Both the position numbers and the translations under genes were made by a program. The notes beneath the pieces are model-generated. The model was not told where the DNA came from and did no database searches. It saw nothing but the letters and a program-made list of their open reading frames with translations. Shown here piece by piece: positions 21,452 to 33,240 of a stretch of 64,000 bases of DNA. This DNA is from Sepioteuthis lessoniana (Eukaryota; Mollusca; Cephalopoda; Myopsida; Loliginidae). The DNA is taken from positions 62,615,480 to 62,679,479 of the forward strand of contig OY757904.1 of NCBI GenBank assembly GCA_963585895.1, written 5' to 3'. Each line of letters begins with the position of its first letter. Position 1 is the first letter of the stretch.

Positions 21452-21682
21452 GTTTATTTTTTTATTTTTGTTTTTTGATCGTAATTGGCAATTTAATGCC
21501 AAAGACATCTTTGCAGAACATTAGTGGCACTACTAAACCCATTGCTGGGAAGATAAGGGGATTCTTACATTCCACAAAGGTATTAATCAGAAAGTAAATG
21601 TAATAGCGCGTTTGTAGATCGAACTTGCTTACAGCGATATCGAAGTTGAGCACATTAGCCACTACGCCATGGGAACTTTTTC
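21452..21682 (-). mobile_element. SINE family B, full length, diverged
   Basis: Antisense: tail with taatgccaaagacatcttt, core, then tRNA-like head (minus strand A box tggcgtagtggctaatg, B box aagttcgatctac). Confidence 0.75.
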
Positions 21683-21689
21683 GGTTTAC

Positions 21690-22010
21690 GATTAGTTACT
21701 TGAAACTATATAACTGTGTGAAAACAAATGACTATTATTAACCAAAAATAGTTGCTTGAAACCTTTTAATGGATAATATTTTATAGGAATTCTTAAAAGC
21801 ATACAGCTTTTGGGCAAATTATTTGTATTAGATAGAAATAGATGATATCACATAACTGTGAACAAAAAAGTGAAGAAAAAACAACAAAAACAACATAGGA
21901 AAGCAACTGATTAAAACAACTTAAAATGCAAATATAAATGTACAATGAATGCAGTTCCCTGACTTCAAGGCATAAAATAACCCAAGATGAGTTGACATTC
22001 CGGTAAAATC
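21690..22010 (+). repeat. Old family C relative
   Basis: Repeated motifs such as ttacttgaaactatataac and gcttgaaacc, and a weak tail tgagttgacattccgg, resemble the internal units of C copies at 42.0 and 44.1 kb. Highly diverged. Confidence 0.4.
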
Positions 22011-22084
22011 AATCAGTCAATCAACTCATCAATTATTGTCCAAGTTTTCTTGCTAAATCAAAACTGCTCTGGTATTTATTCATA

Positions 22085-22330
22085 GTAAGTTGGCAACCGT
22101 AGTCGAGGGTAACGCGAAGGCCCCTTTTTCGATAGCTACTAAACAAAGGTGTAGAGGAAGGCGCAACTCCTTTCCCTGGATTGCTCCACTTTACCCTTGA
22201 TTCCTAACTTATAATGATGGGTGTTAAGCAAGGTAGCGTCAAGTACCATTTTTTGAGTCTTTGGTATGACTCGACCTGGGGTTGAACACAGCTCTTCCGG
22301 GCCATTGGCGAGCACGAAGTGAAATGAAAA
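22085..22330 (-). mobile_element. SINE family D
   Basis: Antisense: agtaagttggcaaccgtag at the 3' end, ggtgtagaggaaggcgc, accattttttgagtcttt, then a decayed tRNA-like head (cctggggttgaac corresponds to the B box). Confidence 0.8.
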
Positions 22331-22334
22331 CAGT

Positions 22335-22675
22335 TCCGGTTTTGAACTCGAGCACTGTAATTTGGTTGTAGTATCCCACAAGTGTACTTTAAGCGCTGTG
22401 TGATCGAACATCGAATGGACACTAAGTGCTGTATGAGCTTGAACGTAAATGCTGCTTTACCTTTCCATGACTAAAGCTACATCAACGTGGCGTGTAATCG
22501 TTTTGCTGCATGATCTGTAACATTTGTGAATTGACCACGTGACTATCGACTCATCCTTTGATCACAATATTATTCTATGATATATTTAGTCAATCGATCG
22601 ATGTATATTTGTTTGAATATGTTGTATGATCATGTATATGGTATATAGTTATGTCATCATCTTTGTGATCAAGTC
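22335..22675. other. No recognised feature
   Basis: Unassigned AT-rich sequence. Confidence 0.45.
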
Positions 22676-22679
22676 ACGC

Positions 22680-22785
22680 TGCTGGCACTGATTTCCCTGA
22701 TTCTCACTCTCTCCATCCTGTTAAACACCGCTTTCGAATTGACTCTGTATCATGTCCTTCCTGTGTGGAGGGGTTGGTAAATACA
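22680..22785 (+). mobile_element. SINE family A tail fragment
   Basis: Ends with ctgtgtggaggggttggtaa, matching the family A 3' end. The body before it is only partly recognisable. Confidence 0.55.
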
Positions 22786-22789
22786 TATA

Positions 22790-23370
22790 TCCTGAGCCCT
22801 CACGGAGCTGTTGTAGTTAAGTTCTTGCTGGTCGGCCAACACTCACACGTCAATGTGGAGGATTCCACAGGAGATCGCCTTTGCTTCCTAGCCGTGTCTT
22901 GCATGATTATGTAAAATATTATATGTATACGGCTATATAGGCCTTACACTCCGATATTCGTTACATTTTATATTTACATTGATCTTACGCTTCAATCCGT
23001 CATCCCTCATCTCCTCATGACACTTCATTTTATTCTTGAATTCACTTCATTTTTTCCTCCAGTCGATCGTCTTGTTTCGTGTTGATCAAGAGTCTCCTTC
23101 GTGTTGTTTGTTGAAAGGAATAATGAGAGCGGAGTTGATAATAAGAGGAGAGATAGATGAATCAAACGCTCATGTCGGGTGTTTTTCACCAACTAATTTA
23201 CTAATTCTAACTCTAGAACCATTATGCTCTCCTGACTGAGGCCATCCCTTGAAGCCCATGGTCTGAGGTTTAACCTGGAGTTTAACGTTTTTCCTTCAAA
23301 ATGGTTGACTCTTACTGTATCTTTTCACTTAGTATATAATTTGAATTCTTTACTACATATCAAATATAGT
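22790..23370. other. No recognised feature
   Basis: Unassigned. No repeat family or supported ORF. Confidence 0.45.
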
Positions 23371-23372
23371 AG

Positions 23373-23586
23373 GTGGGTGTCCTCGTGGTGTAATGGTTAA
23401 AGCGAAGGACTGCGGAATCGTAGTAAGCAAGATCGTACTCCAGTCGCGCTATTACGTTCGCTTTCGGGTAAACACCTTTGGGAAAGGTATGAACCCTCTT
23501 ATCCTCCCAGCTATGGGTTAAGTAGTACCACTACTGTTCTTCTAAGAGAATAGCTTTAAACAAAGAAACCAAACCAAACCAAAAAT
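23373..23586 (+). mobile_element. SINE family B, full head, shortened tail
   Basis: Head tcctcgtggtgtaatggtta (A box) and a B box-like agatcgtactcc. Core ctttgggaaaggtatgaac, then cccagctatgggttaag, nearly identical to the family A core. It ends in (AAACC)n. Confidence 0.85.
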
Positions 23587-23589
23587 TGT

Positions 23590-24005
23590 AATCTATCATG
23601 TAACAATATTTATGACCCTATCTAGCCAAGCTACATTGTTGAATATATTTTCTTAATGATCTATGCCAGCCATTTCTATTATGAAACAAAGGAAATGGGC
23701 AGAATGGATTCTACATGATTTTATCCATCTGTACTTTCACCAAAAATTGATCTGTTATCCCAGAGGAGACGATAACAGCTGTAACAAAGGCTATGCCTGA
23801 AAGAACAACGACTTAAATTTGCTAATCCCAAGTCATTAAATTGCAATTTGAAAAATTAGATATTCAAATAATTTTCAGATCGTTAAATAAATGTTCTAGC
23901 TTAAAAATAGAGTTGCTTAAGAAATATATATATATTTGAGAAAGAGCGGAAAAGTTCATTGGCTGAAAAGTTTCTACAATGATGCTGTTTCCGTCTTTTT
24001 TACCC
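23590..24005. other. No recognised feature
   Basis: Unassigned AT-rich sequence. Confidence 0.45.
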
Positions 24006-24025
24006 ATTGAATACAAGCAACTGAA

Positions 24026-24086
<61 letters not shown>
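24006..24086. repeat. (TA)n microsatellite, about 40 units
   Basis: Long pure TA array directly upstream of a SINE A head. Confidence 0.95.
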
Positions 24087-24087
<1 letters not shown>

Positions 24088-24088
<1 letters not shown>

Positions 24089-24346
24089 GGAGGCACTCTT
24101 TGTGCAATGGTTGCTGTCGTAAGAAATGGCCACAGTGACTCGAGTTCAAGTGCTGGACGAGATTGTCTGCATTTCATATTTCAATAGTGATTATTCTCCT
24201 TCCAGCTTTGGTTAAATTGTAGGGGAAACTAAGCACTTTAAGCTTGGTATTGTAACCAACCGAAAGAAAAATTCTGAATTAAAACCAGTTAAACTCCCTG
24301 AAAAATTGACCTTGTTTTAGATTCTGCTTATCTGGATCAACTGGGG

Positions 24347-24350
<4 letters not shown>
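24088..24350 (+). mobile_element. SINE family A, complete, diverged
   Basis: Sense: head ggaggcactctttgtgcaat with B box gagttcaagtgctg, core, body ttctgaattaaaaccagtta, and a degraded tail before (TA)n at 24351-24376. Confidence 0.8.
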
Positions 24351-24376
<26 letters not shown>

Positions 24377-24378
<2 letters not shown>

Positions 24379-24621
24379 TTTAAGAAAAACAACAAAACCG
24401 GTCACATAGGGTTATAAATTTATTTCCATTCTGTTACGCATTTTTGAAATTTCCAAAAACACGAAAAAAATTAACAGGACTTCTTCAGATCTTTTAGATT
24501 TTTTTTTTTATCAAAGAAGTCCTGTTAATCTTTTTCGTGTTTTTGGAAATTTCAAAAATGCGTAACAGGATGGAAATAAATTTATAATCCTATTTGACCG
24601 GTTTTGTTGTTTTTCTTAAAG
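24377..24621. repeat. Near-perfect foldback, 109-bp arms
   Basis: Arms at 24377-24485 and 24513-24621 are nearly exact reverse complements around a 27-nt T-rich spacer. Each arm contains ggttataaatttatttcc, ctgttacgcatttttgaaa and, at the inner end, an aacaggacttctt segment. The single-copy relative is at 44375-44605. Two inverted Penelope-like ends, or a hairpin-forming terminus, would explain it. Confidence 0.85.
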
Positions 24622-24624
24622 AAT

Positions 24625-24744
24625 TTATTGCTCTGTATTATTGTTACATTGAGCTCTTTACCAGGAAAATTTAAATATTCACTCATGAATAATTTCTTGT
24701 CCTGATAGAATTACTCCCAACTCCGGTTTAACTGGACCAAAGAA

Positions 24745-24775
<31 letters not shown>

Positions 24776-25915
24776 ACTTAGGATACCGTCGAATCAGTGT
24801 CAATGACATTTGATAACTGTTAGTTTTTCACAGATGTGATCGTCAAACCAAGTCTCACTCCGTGTCTACGCTCTTTTTACTCAAATATACTCACACTATG
24901 TGGATAAATATAGCTATCTACGATCACATACATATACATACGCATGCGCACACGCTAACGCACACGAAAATAACAATCCATACTCACACACGCTTGCATA
25001 CTCATCTATATATAAAGATATAGATATACATATATAGCGGTTGTTTTCATGCGTCTTTTCGGCTTCTACATAGAACTATTTCGACAAACCATGAATTTTT
25101 CCCATCAAAAACTAATTTCTGAGTAGCCTGCTATATGGTTATATAAAGAATCTTTAGATGAAACTATGTAGAGTTGTTCAGTTCCGCTTATGAATCCTAC
25201 AAAGGGCTGACAACTCTGTGATTTCTTTCCGTGGCCTAGACGAGAAAGGTAAAATCAACGATGAGTGTTTTTGTAAATTTTTGTAAATCTTGTTATTATA
25301 CAAAAAGAATCTTTGCTTTTATTATTATGTTTTCTTCTTTCAACCAAGAATACCATTTAATCATGAACATCATCATTGTAATCACCCTTACAATCATCCC
25401 GCCCCAGCAAACAGTTGCCACGCTAATAATACGAAATGGTAACGCTGCATGACGCAGTTGCATAGATTTCATTATTTTAGTCAAATCTCCTCGGCCAAAC
25501 GGACACATCTCCAGACAGCAAATGCTTTTTTAGCATCCTCTCCCTAATACCAGCGTTTGCAAACAGTTTAAAGTGTTTAAGTGTTAAACCATTCACCTCT
25601 ATCTCGGCTGCTGGTGACTCCCAAAGCAAACGCACCAAAGTGCGAAAGATCTTATAAGACAGCCTCAATACAGCAATAGTCACTTCTATCGAATTTTTTG
25701 AACAGGTTAAAATTGATCAGCGCACTTTTTGCTTCATCTCATATTATCTTTACTTGATCTATTCAGTCTGTGAGGCCAGAATAAACCGACTACATCCACA
25801 AAAAAAAAGACAACCCCCACGAATTGTTGTCCTGAATATGACACTTCAACCGATGCTGAGACTAAAGTTGTGAAGGTTTGGGGAGTGCGGAGTCATTCTT
25901 TTCTTGCCGATATCT
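24625..25915. other. No recognised gene; (TA)n at 24750-24776
   Basis: Just after the foldback, tcctgatagaattactccca resembles 44565-44580, so the repeat continues to about 24745. The remainder is unassigned, with ORFs under 70 codons. Confidence 0.4.
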
Positions 25916-25919
25916 GTCA

Positions 25920-26400
25920 CTGCCTTTCACCAGACAGGACTTGACACAAGGTCAATAATTCGAAGGTCGATTAAAGTGGGGATTAGGGGAGTAGAAGTTT
26001 GGGTACGAGCCGAGGCTCGAGAACTGCTGGACTAAGATGCAGCTCGCCCACCCGAAGGTGGCCAAGCCGAAGTCAGGGACCTTACGGACTCAAGTGTGCC
26101 TTTGTTGGATAGGGCCCGCAAACAAACCAACGAGGGGAGTCCTCGCCTTTACTCCCATGTCTATCATTACTCGGAGTACCAAGGGAAATATTTGCGCTGT
26201 TTATAATGGGAGACCACAAATTGACAGCTTAAATGTTCAATTCAGTCTCAATATGTAAGTAATAAAGTAATTAACGTTTCGGGACACGTCAGTTTCAGCT
26301 GTACCATTAATATTAGCTAGCCCAAACTGGTGACTTAGGTGAATCAGCATGGCTGATAAGCTTTACAGTGCATGAGTAGATTATAATCAAGATCAAACAG
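25920..26400. other. SINE A tail scrap, then unassigned
   Basis: 25925-25955 (acaggacttgacacaaggtc) matches the family A tail in antisense. The rest, including a somewhat GC-richer block near 26000-26170, is unassigned. Confidence 0.35.
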
Positions 26401-26414
26401 TCAACTTTTATGAA

Positions 26415-28083
26415 TATAAGTAATTTCATCATTTAACTCTTGACAAGGTTTTCACTGATATCAGGTGGCTTTAATTCTTTAAGAATCTTCATAGTATTCT
26501 TGCAGATCTTAAGAAGTTTGTGATCTGGGTTGCCTCGATTGTTTCTCTGATCTTCAATTCGCCCGGTCTATTTTCCTGGCCCTAAGGGAACGTTTCAAGG
26601 GCACCAACTACAATTGTTATCACTCTTGACTTCATGTTTCACACTTTTTTGGGGTCCTTAGTAACATTCAAGAATTCTTTTCACAATATTGATCACCAGA
26701 ACGGTAAAATCTACCAAATGATCAGTTCTTTTCTTCTTGTTAATTAAAACTGTTTGTTCTTCTTGCCTGGATTAGGTTATCCGTTTGTCTCTCAAAGCTC
26801 CAAAGAATTTGGTGCATCTAATTTCCTACAATAGATTCTGGTTTGTGCATATATCAGTAAAATTAAATTTGATTTCTTGCACAATTCCCAATGGATCAGA
26901 TTTTCTACCCAGTCATGCGTACATGTCGAGTGTGTCAGCCTGCTTCATTTGATTATTATATGATAAACCGTTTCATCTCTGTCACCACATAAACTACACT
27001 TGCTATTCTTTTGCATATGATTAATGTTTGCTATTATATATTTGATTTTTATGGCATTATTTTGTGCTGTTATTAACAAAGATTCAATTTCGCTCTGGTT
27101 TTTCCTCATCTTAGCCATGTCCACTTCATCTTGTTTTGCGTCTCGCCAGTTGATCACTTAAAGTAACAATACAGTATTTTTTCCTTCCCATTGCTGTTCT
27201 CTAGGTTTTGTTGTTTTAGTGTTTCTCCTTAAGGTTATTTCTATTGATATTGCTGTTACTGGTTACTGTAATTAATCTTTCTTTGTTCTTTTCTGCATAT
27301 TCCTCGTATCCCTGAATTGTTGTATCTACACAATCCTTAATGCAAAAGAGTCCTTTTTCTCCTTCTTTTCTTGACAGAATGCCTAGGCTATTCTTTACGT
27401 GTGAGGCTTTGTGTATTGCCATCAATTTTCTTCCTTTATGCTCCTTCTGTCTGATCTACTTCCTTTTACCATTTTACGAATGATCCAGAATATTTTACAA
27501 AGAGGACTTCCCAAGTAATTATTCCTTTCAGAAGATTCCTACTCTAGAGCTTGTTTTCGAGACGTTTACTTTTTCTATTAAGGTATCCTTTTGTTTTATT
27601 TTCCTTCACCACTTTGCTTGATGGTGTCCGTATCTAACGTTACCAGGTATTTGCAGTTTTATTCTTTTTTTATGTATTCTGATTGGCAATCCTATTCTTT
27701 CCATTGTTTCCCTTCATTTTTTTTTTCATCATAAGCATGTAAATTTTTCTATCTCAAATTCTATTCCCTTATCTTCACTCAAGTATCTAATAGTTTATAT
27801 CAAAGATACTAATTCATTTTCATTCTGGGAAAATATCGTGATATCACCCATGAACATGACGAAGGTTTACATTATTTTCTTTATAAAGTATAAACTTTAA
27901 ACCTTCTTTGCACTTTCTTAGCATATAATTTGGTGGCATCGTTGATATACCACATAAAGACGACAAAGAGTCTCCCTGAAAGATGCATCTTTGGATTCTT
28001 ACCTCTGCCTGGTGTTGTTCTCAACCAGTTAATTCTATTCTCCCTTCTTCCATAGTACCCAGGACAAAGTTTACCACTTCAAT
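26415..28083 (-). mobile_element. Dong/R4-like LINE (restriction-like endonuclease type), longest copy
   Basis: Minus strand, 5' to 3', in broken frames: INWLRTTPGRG and CIFQGDSLSSL (RT QGDSLSP motif), FVMFMGDITIF (the YMDD-box position), a thumb block SRKEGEKGLFCI, then the zinc-knuckle-like CSLCGDRDETVYHI, then the VDFTV part of the endonuclease core and a conserved C-terminus. The gene order RT, CCHC knuckle, RRPD...D endonuclease is that of R2/R4/Dong-type LINEs. It is dead and 5'-truncated in the palm. Confidence 0.75.
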
Positions 28084-28084
28084 A

Positions 28085-28372
28085 TAGAAATGAAATGGTT
28101 ACCGTATTAAGAAATGAACATAACCGACTGAGTTCAAATCCTGGACGAGACTGTTTGCATTTCACATAGCGCTGATACCTTTGGGAAAGGTATGAATCCA
28201 GTTATTTCCTTTCCAGCTATAGATAAATAGTAGAGTAGACGAGGCTTTTAAAGCTTGGTATGACACTCAATCAAGGAGAAAGAAAACTCTGAATTCAAGC
28301 CTGTTAAACTCCTCTTGAAATAGACTTTGCGTTGCATCCTTCTATTGCGGAGGGGTAGGTTAGTGTATACTC
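28085..28372 (+). mobile_element. SINE family A between two LINE copies
   Basis: Sense, from aaatggttaccg (head) through gagttcaaatcctgg (B box) to the tail gcggaggggtaggttag. It lies exactly between two same-strand LINE copies. Confidence 0.85.
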
Positions 28373-28399
28373 GAATATGTTGAACATTTTTATTCAATT

Positions 28400-28803
28400 A
28401 TCTACGTCTGCATGATTATGATTTTTTTTTCGTATTATTATAATTCTTCTTATTATTTCATTCTTGGAGTTTTTCACCGCAGTGTTTGAATGTGGTCTTT
28501 CACTGGAGTCTGAATCAGAGAAGTCTCTTCAGGTCTATAGGTTTCTTCTGAGTATTCTGGCTAATCTAAAGAGTATTTTGGTCGAATGGTTTCGATTCTT
28601 TCTCCAATTTCCAATTCTTTCAGTCTCTTCACCGGGCTCTTGAGGACCGTTCCAACCGCACCAACAACAATTGGTATCAACTTAACCCTCATGATACACA
28701 GCTTTTTTTTTTTTTAGTATTTTAAGGTCAAGTATTAATGCATCTTTTCTCACTCTGTTATTTTCACTCTGTGTTCCACCGGAGCGGATAAATCTACGAG
28801 ACG

Positions 28804-28854
<51 letters not shown>

Positions 28855-29767
28855 CGCTCGCTCGCTCGCTCTCATTAACACTTGGCCTGGTCTTCTGGCC
28901 GGGGTTAAGTGATCTGTTTGTACATCGAAATCGCACAGAATTTTATTTGTCTTCGACATTCTGTTTTGTGCATTTACCATTTTGTAACATGGTCAAATCT
29001 TAATCTCTTGCAAAATTCCCAGTTGATCACATTTACCGCCCAGTCATACTTATTTTATTTGGTGCTAGTTTGCTATATTCGCTTGTCATGTGATTAACCG
29101 TTTCATCTCTCTCCCTTCCTCTCTCTCTCTCTTCCTCTCTCTCTCTCTCTCTCTCTCTCTATTTTCCCCCCTCTCTCTCTCTCTCTCCATATAAATTACA
29201 CTTTCTATTCTGCTACATATTATCGATTTTCGCTTTTATATAATTCGTCCTTATATATATTATTTTCCTCCCATTTCAGTTTTCTACCGTTTGTTGTGGG
29301 TACTTATGTTACCGTCGTTGTTGCTGGCTGTTGTAATGTCTTTCTTTGCTCTTTTTAATGAATTTCTAGAGTCCTTGTATTGTTGCATCGATGCACCCCC
29401 AAAGGCTGGTGAGTCCTCTTCTTTTCTTGACACTTATAGTCTGTCTATGCCATCTCTTTGTGGTAAAACCTGGTGCTTTGTGATCAGTTTCCTTGTCCTT
29501 GAATTAATTTGTATGTGTTGCATGGAGATCAATTTCCTTTTTATCTATCGGAATTCCTACCTGGTCAATTTCAGGAATAGTCATGAGAATCGTAGATAGG
29601 TGCCTGTCCCGATGTTTATTACTTTGTAAATTTTCAACAGCAGAGATCGGTACCGAGAAGTTTTTTTCTTCGAGGTACCCATTTCTTACTTTTTCTTTCA
29701 TTCCTATTTGATGGTGTCCGCTTTGAAACACTTGTAATTTTCTTTCTTTACCACAGTTCTGATGTTG
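28400..29767 (-). mobile_element. Dong/R4-like LINE, second copy with internal (CT)n expansions
   Basis: Minus strand: thumb and linker, DHLTPARRPG (RRPD position), then (GA)n coding RERERE, then HRLVDLSAPVEHRVK (the D..VP core) and the C-terminus. Microsatellites at 28810-28870 and 29105-29185 have grown inside the coding remnant. The 3' end carries an AAT-rich tail near 28430-28470. Confidence 0.75.
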
Positions 29768-29768
29768 C

Positions 29769-29816
<48 letters not shown>

Positions 29817-30190
29817 TATTATTATTATTCCCTGCGATTTTTTCACTCCAGCGTTAGTTGATGGTCTTTCACTGGAGTCTGAATTACATCAAGTCTCCTC
29901 CGGTCACCGGGACTCTTCTCAGTATTTCGGAGGATCTAAGCAATGCTGTGGTTTGAATTGTCTCAATTCGTTCTCCGGTTTCCAACTCGTCTAGCTCCTT
30001 TCCACGTCTTTTAGGATCGTTTCAAGTGCACCAGTTACCATTGGTATCACCATCACCCTTATATTCCATACTTTTCTCAGTTCTCTGGCATAGTTCAAGT
30101 ACTTGTCTTTTTTCACTTTGATTGTTTTTTTTATCTCAGTGGTCCGCTACAATTGCAAAATCCACAATATGGCAAGTTCTCTTTAATGAT
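29768..30190 (-). mobile_element. Dong/R4-like LINE, third copy (C-terminus only) with (AAT)n tail
   Basis: Minus strand: C-terminal block of about 350 bp, then a clean (AAT)n tail of about 20 units at 29769-29829. Its truncated 5' end touches the AAT tail of the next copy. Confidence 0.8.
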
Positions 30191-31480
30191 TACATTATTA
30201 TTATTTACTCATTAGAGTTTTTCACATCAGCGTTAGCTGATGGTCTTTTACTGGAGCTTAAGTGACAGCAAGTCTCCTCAAGTCTCTAGGATTCTTCTCG
30301 TTTTTCTGGCCGTTCTCAATAATGTAGTAGTTTGGATGGTCTCCACTCGTCCACCAACCTCCAAATCCTCCAGTCCCTTTTGTAATCCTTTAGTTATTGT
30401 TCTAAACACACTAATTACAATTGGTATAATTGTTACCTTCATGTTCCATAGTTTTTTCAATTCCCTAACTAGGTCGAAGTACTTATCCTTCTTTTCACAT
30501 TCTTTCAATTTTATTCTGTGGTCAGCCAGTTACAGTAAAGTCGACAGTTCTGCATATTCTCTTTTTTTGTTGATTATTATTAGGTCTGGTCTTCTGACCG
30601 AGATTACATAATCTGGGTTGTGCATATACCATTTATTGGTGTGGTCAAATTTAAATTTCTTGCACATTTCCCAGTGGATCACCTTGCAGACCCAGTCACG
30701 TCTAGTTTTATATTCTTTCTGCGCTAATTTGCTGTATTCGCTTATTATGTGATTGATGGTTTCTTCTCTGTCACCACATAGCCTACATTTGCCATTTTGT
30801 TGAATTTTATCTATTCTCGCTTTGAGATGATTGGTACTTATGGCGTTGTTTTGTGCTGCTATTAGGCGAGATTCTGTTTCTCTCTTAAAGTTTCCTTTTC
30901 TTAGCCAGGTCCAGGTTTTCTGGTGTGAGGTGGTGTTTATTAGTCGTTTAAAGCGACCGTAGAGTTGTTTTTATTCCCATTTTTGTTTCCTAGTTATTGT
31001 CATTCTGTCGTCTATCGTGTTGTCAGTATCGCTTCTGATGGCTGTAATCAGTCATCGTTCGTGCTTTTTCTATGTTGTCTTCAAGTCGTTGTATCGATGC
31101 GCCAACGCTGTCTTCGATGCTGGCAAGTCCCCTCCCTCCCTCTTTTCTAGATACATATAGTCTGTCAATGTCGTCTCCGGGATGTAACGCCTTATGCATA
31201 GTCATTAGTTTTCTTGTTCTTTGATCCATTAGTTTAAGTTCATCTCCAGTCCACTTGAGAAAGAGTCGGAATATCTAACAAGGGGTTCAGCCCAAGTATT
31301 TATTCCTTCGATGAGATTTCTGCTAGAGAGTTTTGTGTCGAGTAGTTTTCTAGTTCTCCTGAGGTATTCTTTTTGAATTTTGTCTTTCATTTACACTCGC
31401 TTGATGGATACCCAAATATTTGTAGGTTTCATTTTCTCCGAGCGTTCTGATCTTGTCTTAATTTGGTAGTCCCATTCCGT
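30191..31480 (-). mobile_element. Dong/R4-like LINE, fourth copy
   Basis: Minus strand: GENETYKYLGI (thumb), MDQRTRKLMTMHKALHPGDD, RLYVSRKEGGRGLASIEDSV, then CRLCGDREETINHIISE (zinc knuckle), PDYVISVRRPDLIII (first endonuclease motif), then the C-terminal NMKVTIIPIV block. It ends in AAT units at about 30193-30205. It is the clearest copy for the domain order. Confidence 0.85.
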
Positions 31481-31484
31481 CAGT

Positions 31485-32315
31485 CATATTGACATATTAT
31501 TAATATTATTTACGAAGTTTCAGATGTATATTCGCGGGCTTTTTTTTTTTTTTTTTTTAGCCAATTTTCTTTTGAAATAGTATCGTAACTTGACCACAAA
31601 CATACTCGCTCTCATTCCTGTTATTTACAGTGCTTGCGTCTATGTGTTCTTCGGACGGTCTACTCCTGACCTCTTCGTCAAACTTTGGACTTTTCTTTTG
31701 AGCTTAACATGTGTGTCTACCCTTTGGGTTATTCCTAAAGAACCCCATGTTCATCTTTTTTTTTTCTTGATTAATAGCCTCCACAAGCGACACTCGGTAT
31801 GTTGACTGAGTTGTCTGCATATAATGTGTACGAAGATTCCTTCAAACTTCTAATTATCAAGCGATTCTCCTAGTCTTTTAATTTTATTTAATTCCATAAA
31901 TGTACTTTCTATCCGTTTACCTATGTCTGGCTATGTAATATTTTAAAGTGTGTTCATGCATTACAGCCTTTTCGATGTCTCCCAAACATTTTTTCATATG
32001 GCGTGGGATTTCGATCTCATATGACAAATCATAATGAGCCAACCACAAACAAGTTTATATTCCATTCTTTATAGTCTTATCGATGTGCTCCATAAAGCAG
32101 TTTGCGAAACTTAGTAAGGTTTTTTTGGTATACAGTTTCTGCTAGTCGTATTTTCCAAGTAGCCGCATTTATGTTCTACCAATAGGTTTTGATTGCTTAT
32201 TTAGTAAAGGTGTAATGAAGAGATAAATTAATCAGTCAAATTCAGTTTCATGCCTGCACAGCAAACATCTGAGAACTGTCATTGCATACCAATGGCTAAA
32301 CAGCCTAATCTTCAT
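31485..32315. other. No recognised feature; T-tract near 31538-31558
   Basis: Unassigned. It may include more LINE sequence too decayed to read. Confidence 0.4.
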
Positions 32316-32319
32316 CAAT

Positions 32320-32745
32320 TGATATTGTTTCTGCACTGTTAAATGGTTTCAATTATTGCTATCGAACTCTTATATTTCTATTCAAGATTAATCATTTGTT
32401 TGAACACAGTGAAGTGGTTACAAGTATTGCTAAGTATCAGTAACAGTTAAATTAAACTCCTGTCATTTTTTTTACTCCATTTCTAACAATTTGATTTGAC
32501 GTATATCAATTTTTTGAACACAGTTTAAATGTTAAACAATAGTATTTGACCCATAAATAGCTCCCTATCAGGTGCTACCACACCAAGTCCGAGTGGACCT
32601 GGGAGAAAAGTACTTTATATTCCTCAAAGTTCTAGGACTGGAGCCTCACCATCAGATTGTTTAATGTCAAACCATGACTCCTTTTGAGGAAGTATAACCT
32701 CTTCGCTGAGATGCAATAGGTGTATTCTACAACTTCAGCCGACTG
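32320..32745 (-). mobile_element. Repeat family C, diverged
   Basis: Antisense internal units followed by a 5' block (tttgacccataaatagctcc, gagcctcaccatcagattg, tcagccgactgagct). Confidence 0.75.
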
Positions 32746-32765
32746 AGCTGAGTATCTTATTATTT

Positions 32766-32767
<2 letters not shown>

Positions 32768-32827
<60 letters not shown>
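32768..32827. repeat. (TA)n(TG)n microsatellite
   Basis: Compound array. 32828-33056 is unassigned. Confidence 0.95.
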
Positions 32828-32828
<1 letters not shown>

Positions 32829-33056
32829 TCCAAATAGCTTTAATCTTTTCTATAAATTCAATAAAACTATGTAACATTTTACACAGATTTCACAGTTGTT
32901 AGTTATTAGACTTACATATTTAGATAGCAACCAACTAATACATTCGCGCTAAAAACTATAAATAAAACGGTACCCGCTTTTAGACGAATAGCTTATTTTA
33001 ACATATATGGACAGGTTGTTTTTGTCTGCAATAAAAGTAAATAATTATATCATACA

Positions 33057-33185
33057 AGATGCTCTTAACGTAACATTCTTCATCATAGGAAATGGGATCA
33101 GTGACCCCAGTTTAAATCCTTAACTAAGCTGTTTGCGCTTCAATTAACGCTAATACCCAAGGAAAAGGCATACAGTCACAAGATA
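33057..33185 (+). mobile_element. SINE family A, 5' half
   Basis: Head and B box-like cagtttaaatcc, core start gctaatacccaaggaaaagg. It is truncated before (TA)n at 33199-33237. Sequence from there to 33527 is unassigned. Confidence 0.55.
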
Positions 33186-33195
33186 ATAAAGCAAT

Positions 33196-33240
<45 letters not shown>

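Noticed and set aside
30240-30611. 123-codon plus-strand frame, and other plus-strand frames at 29.3-31.8 kb
   Set aside because: Antisense to the Dong/R4-like LINE remnants, whose motifs are readable on the minus strand.
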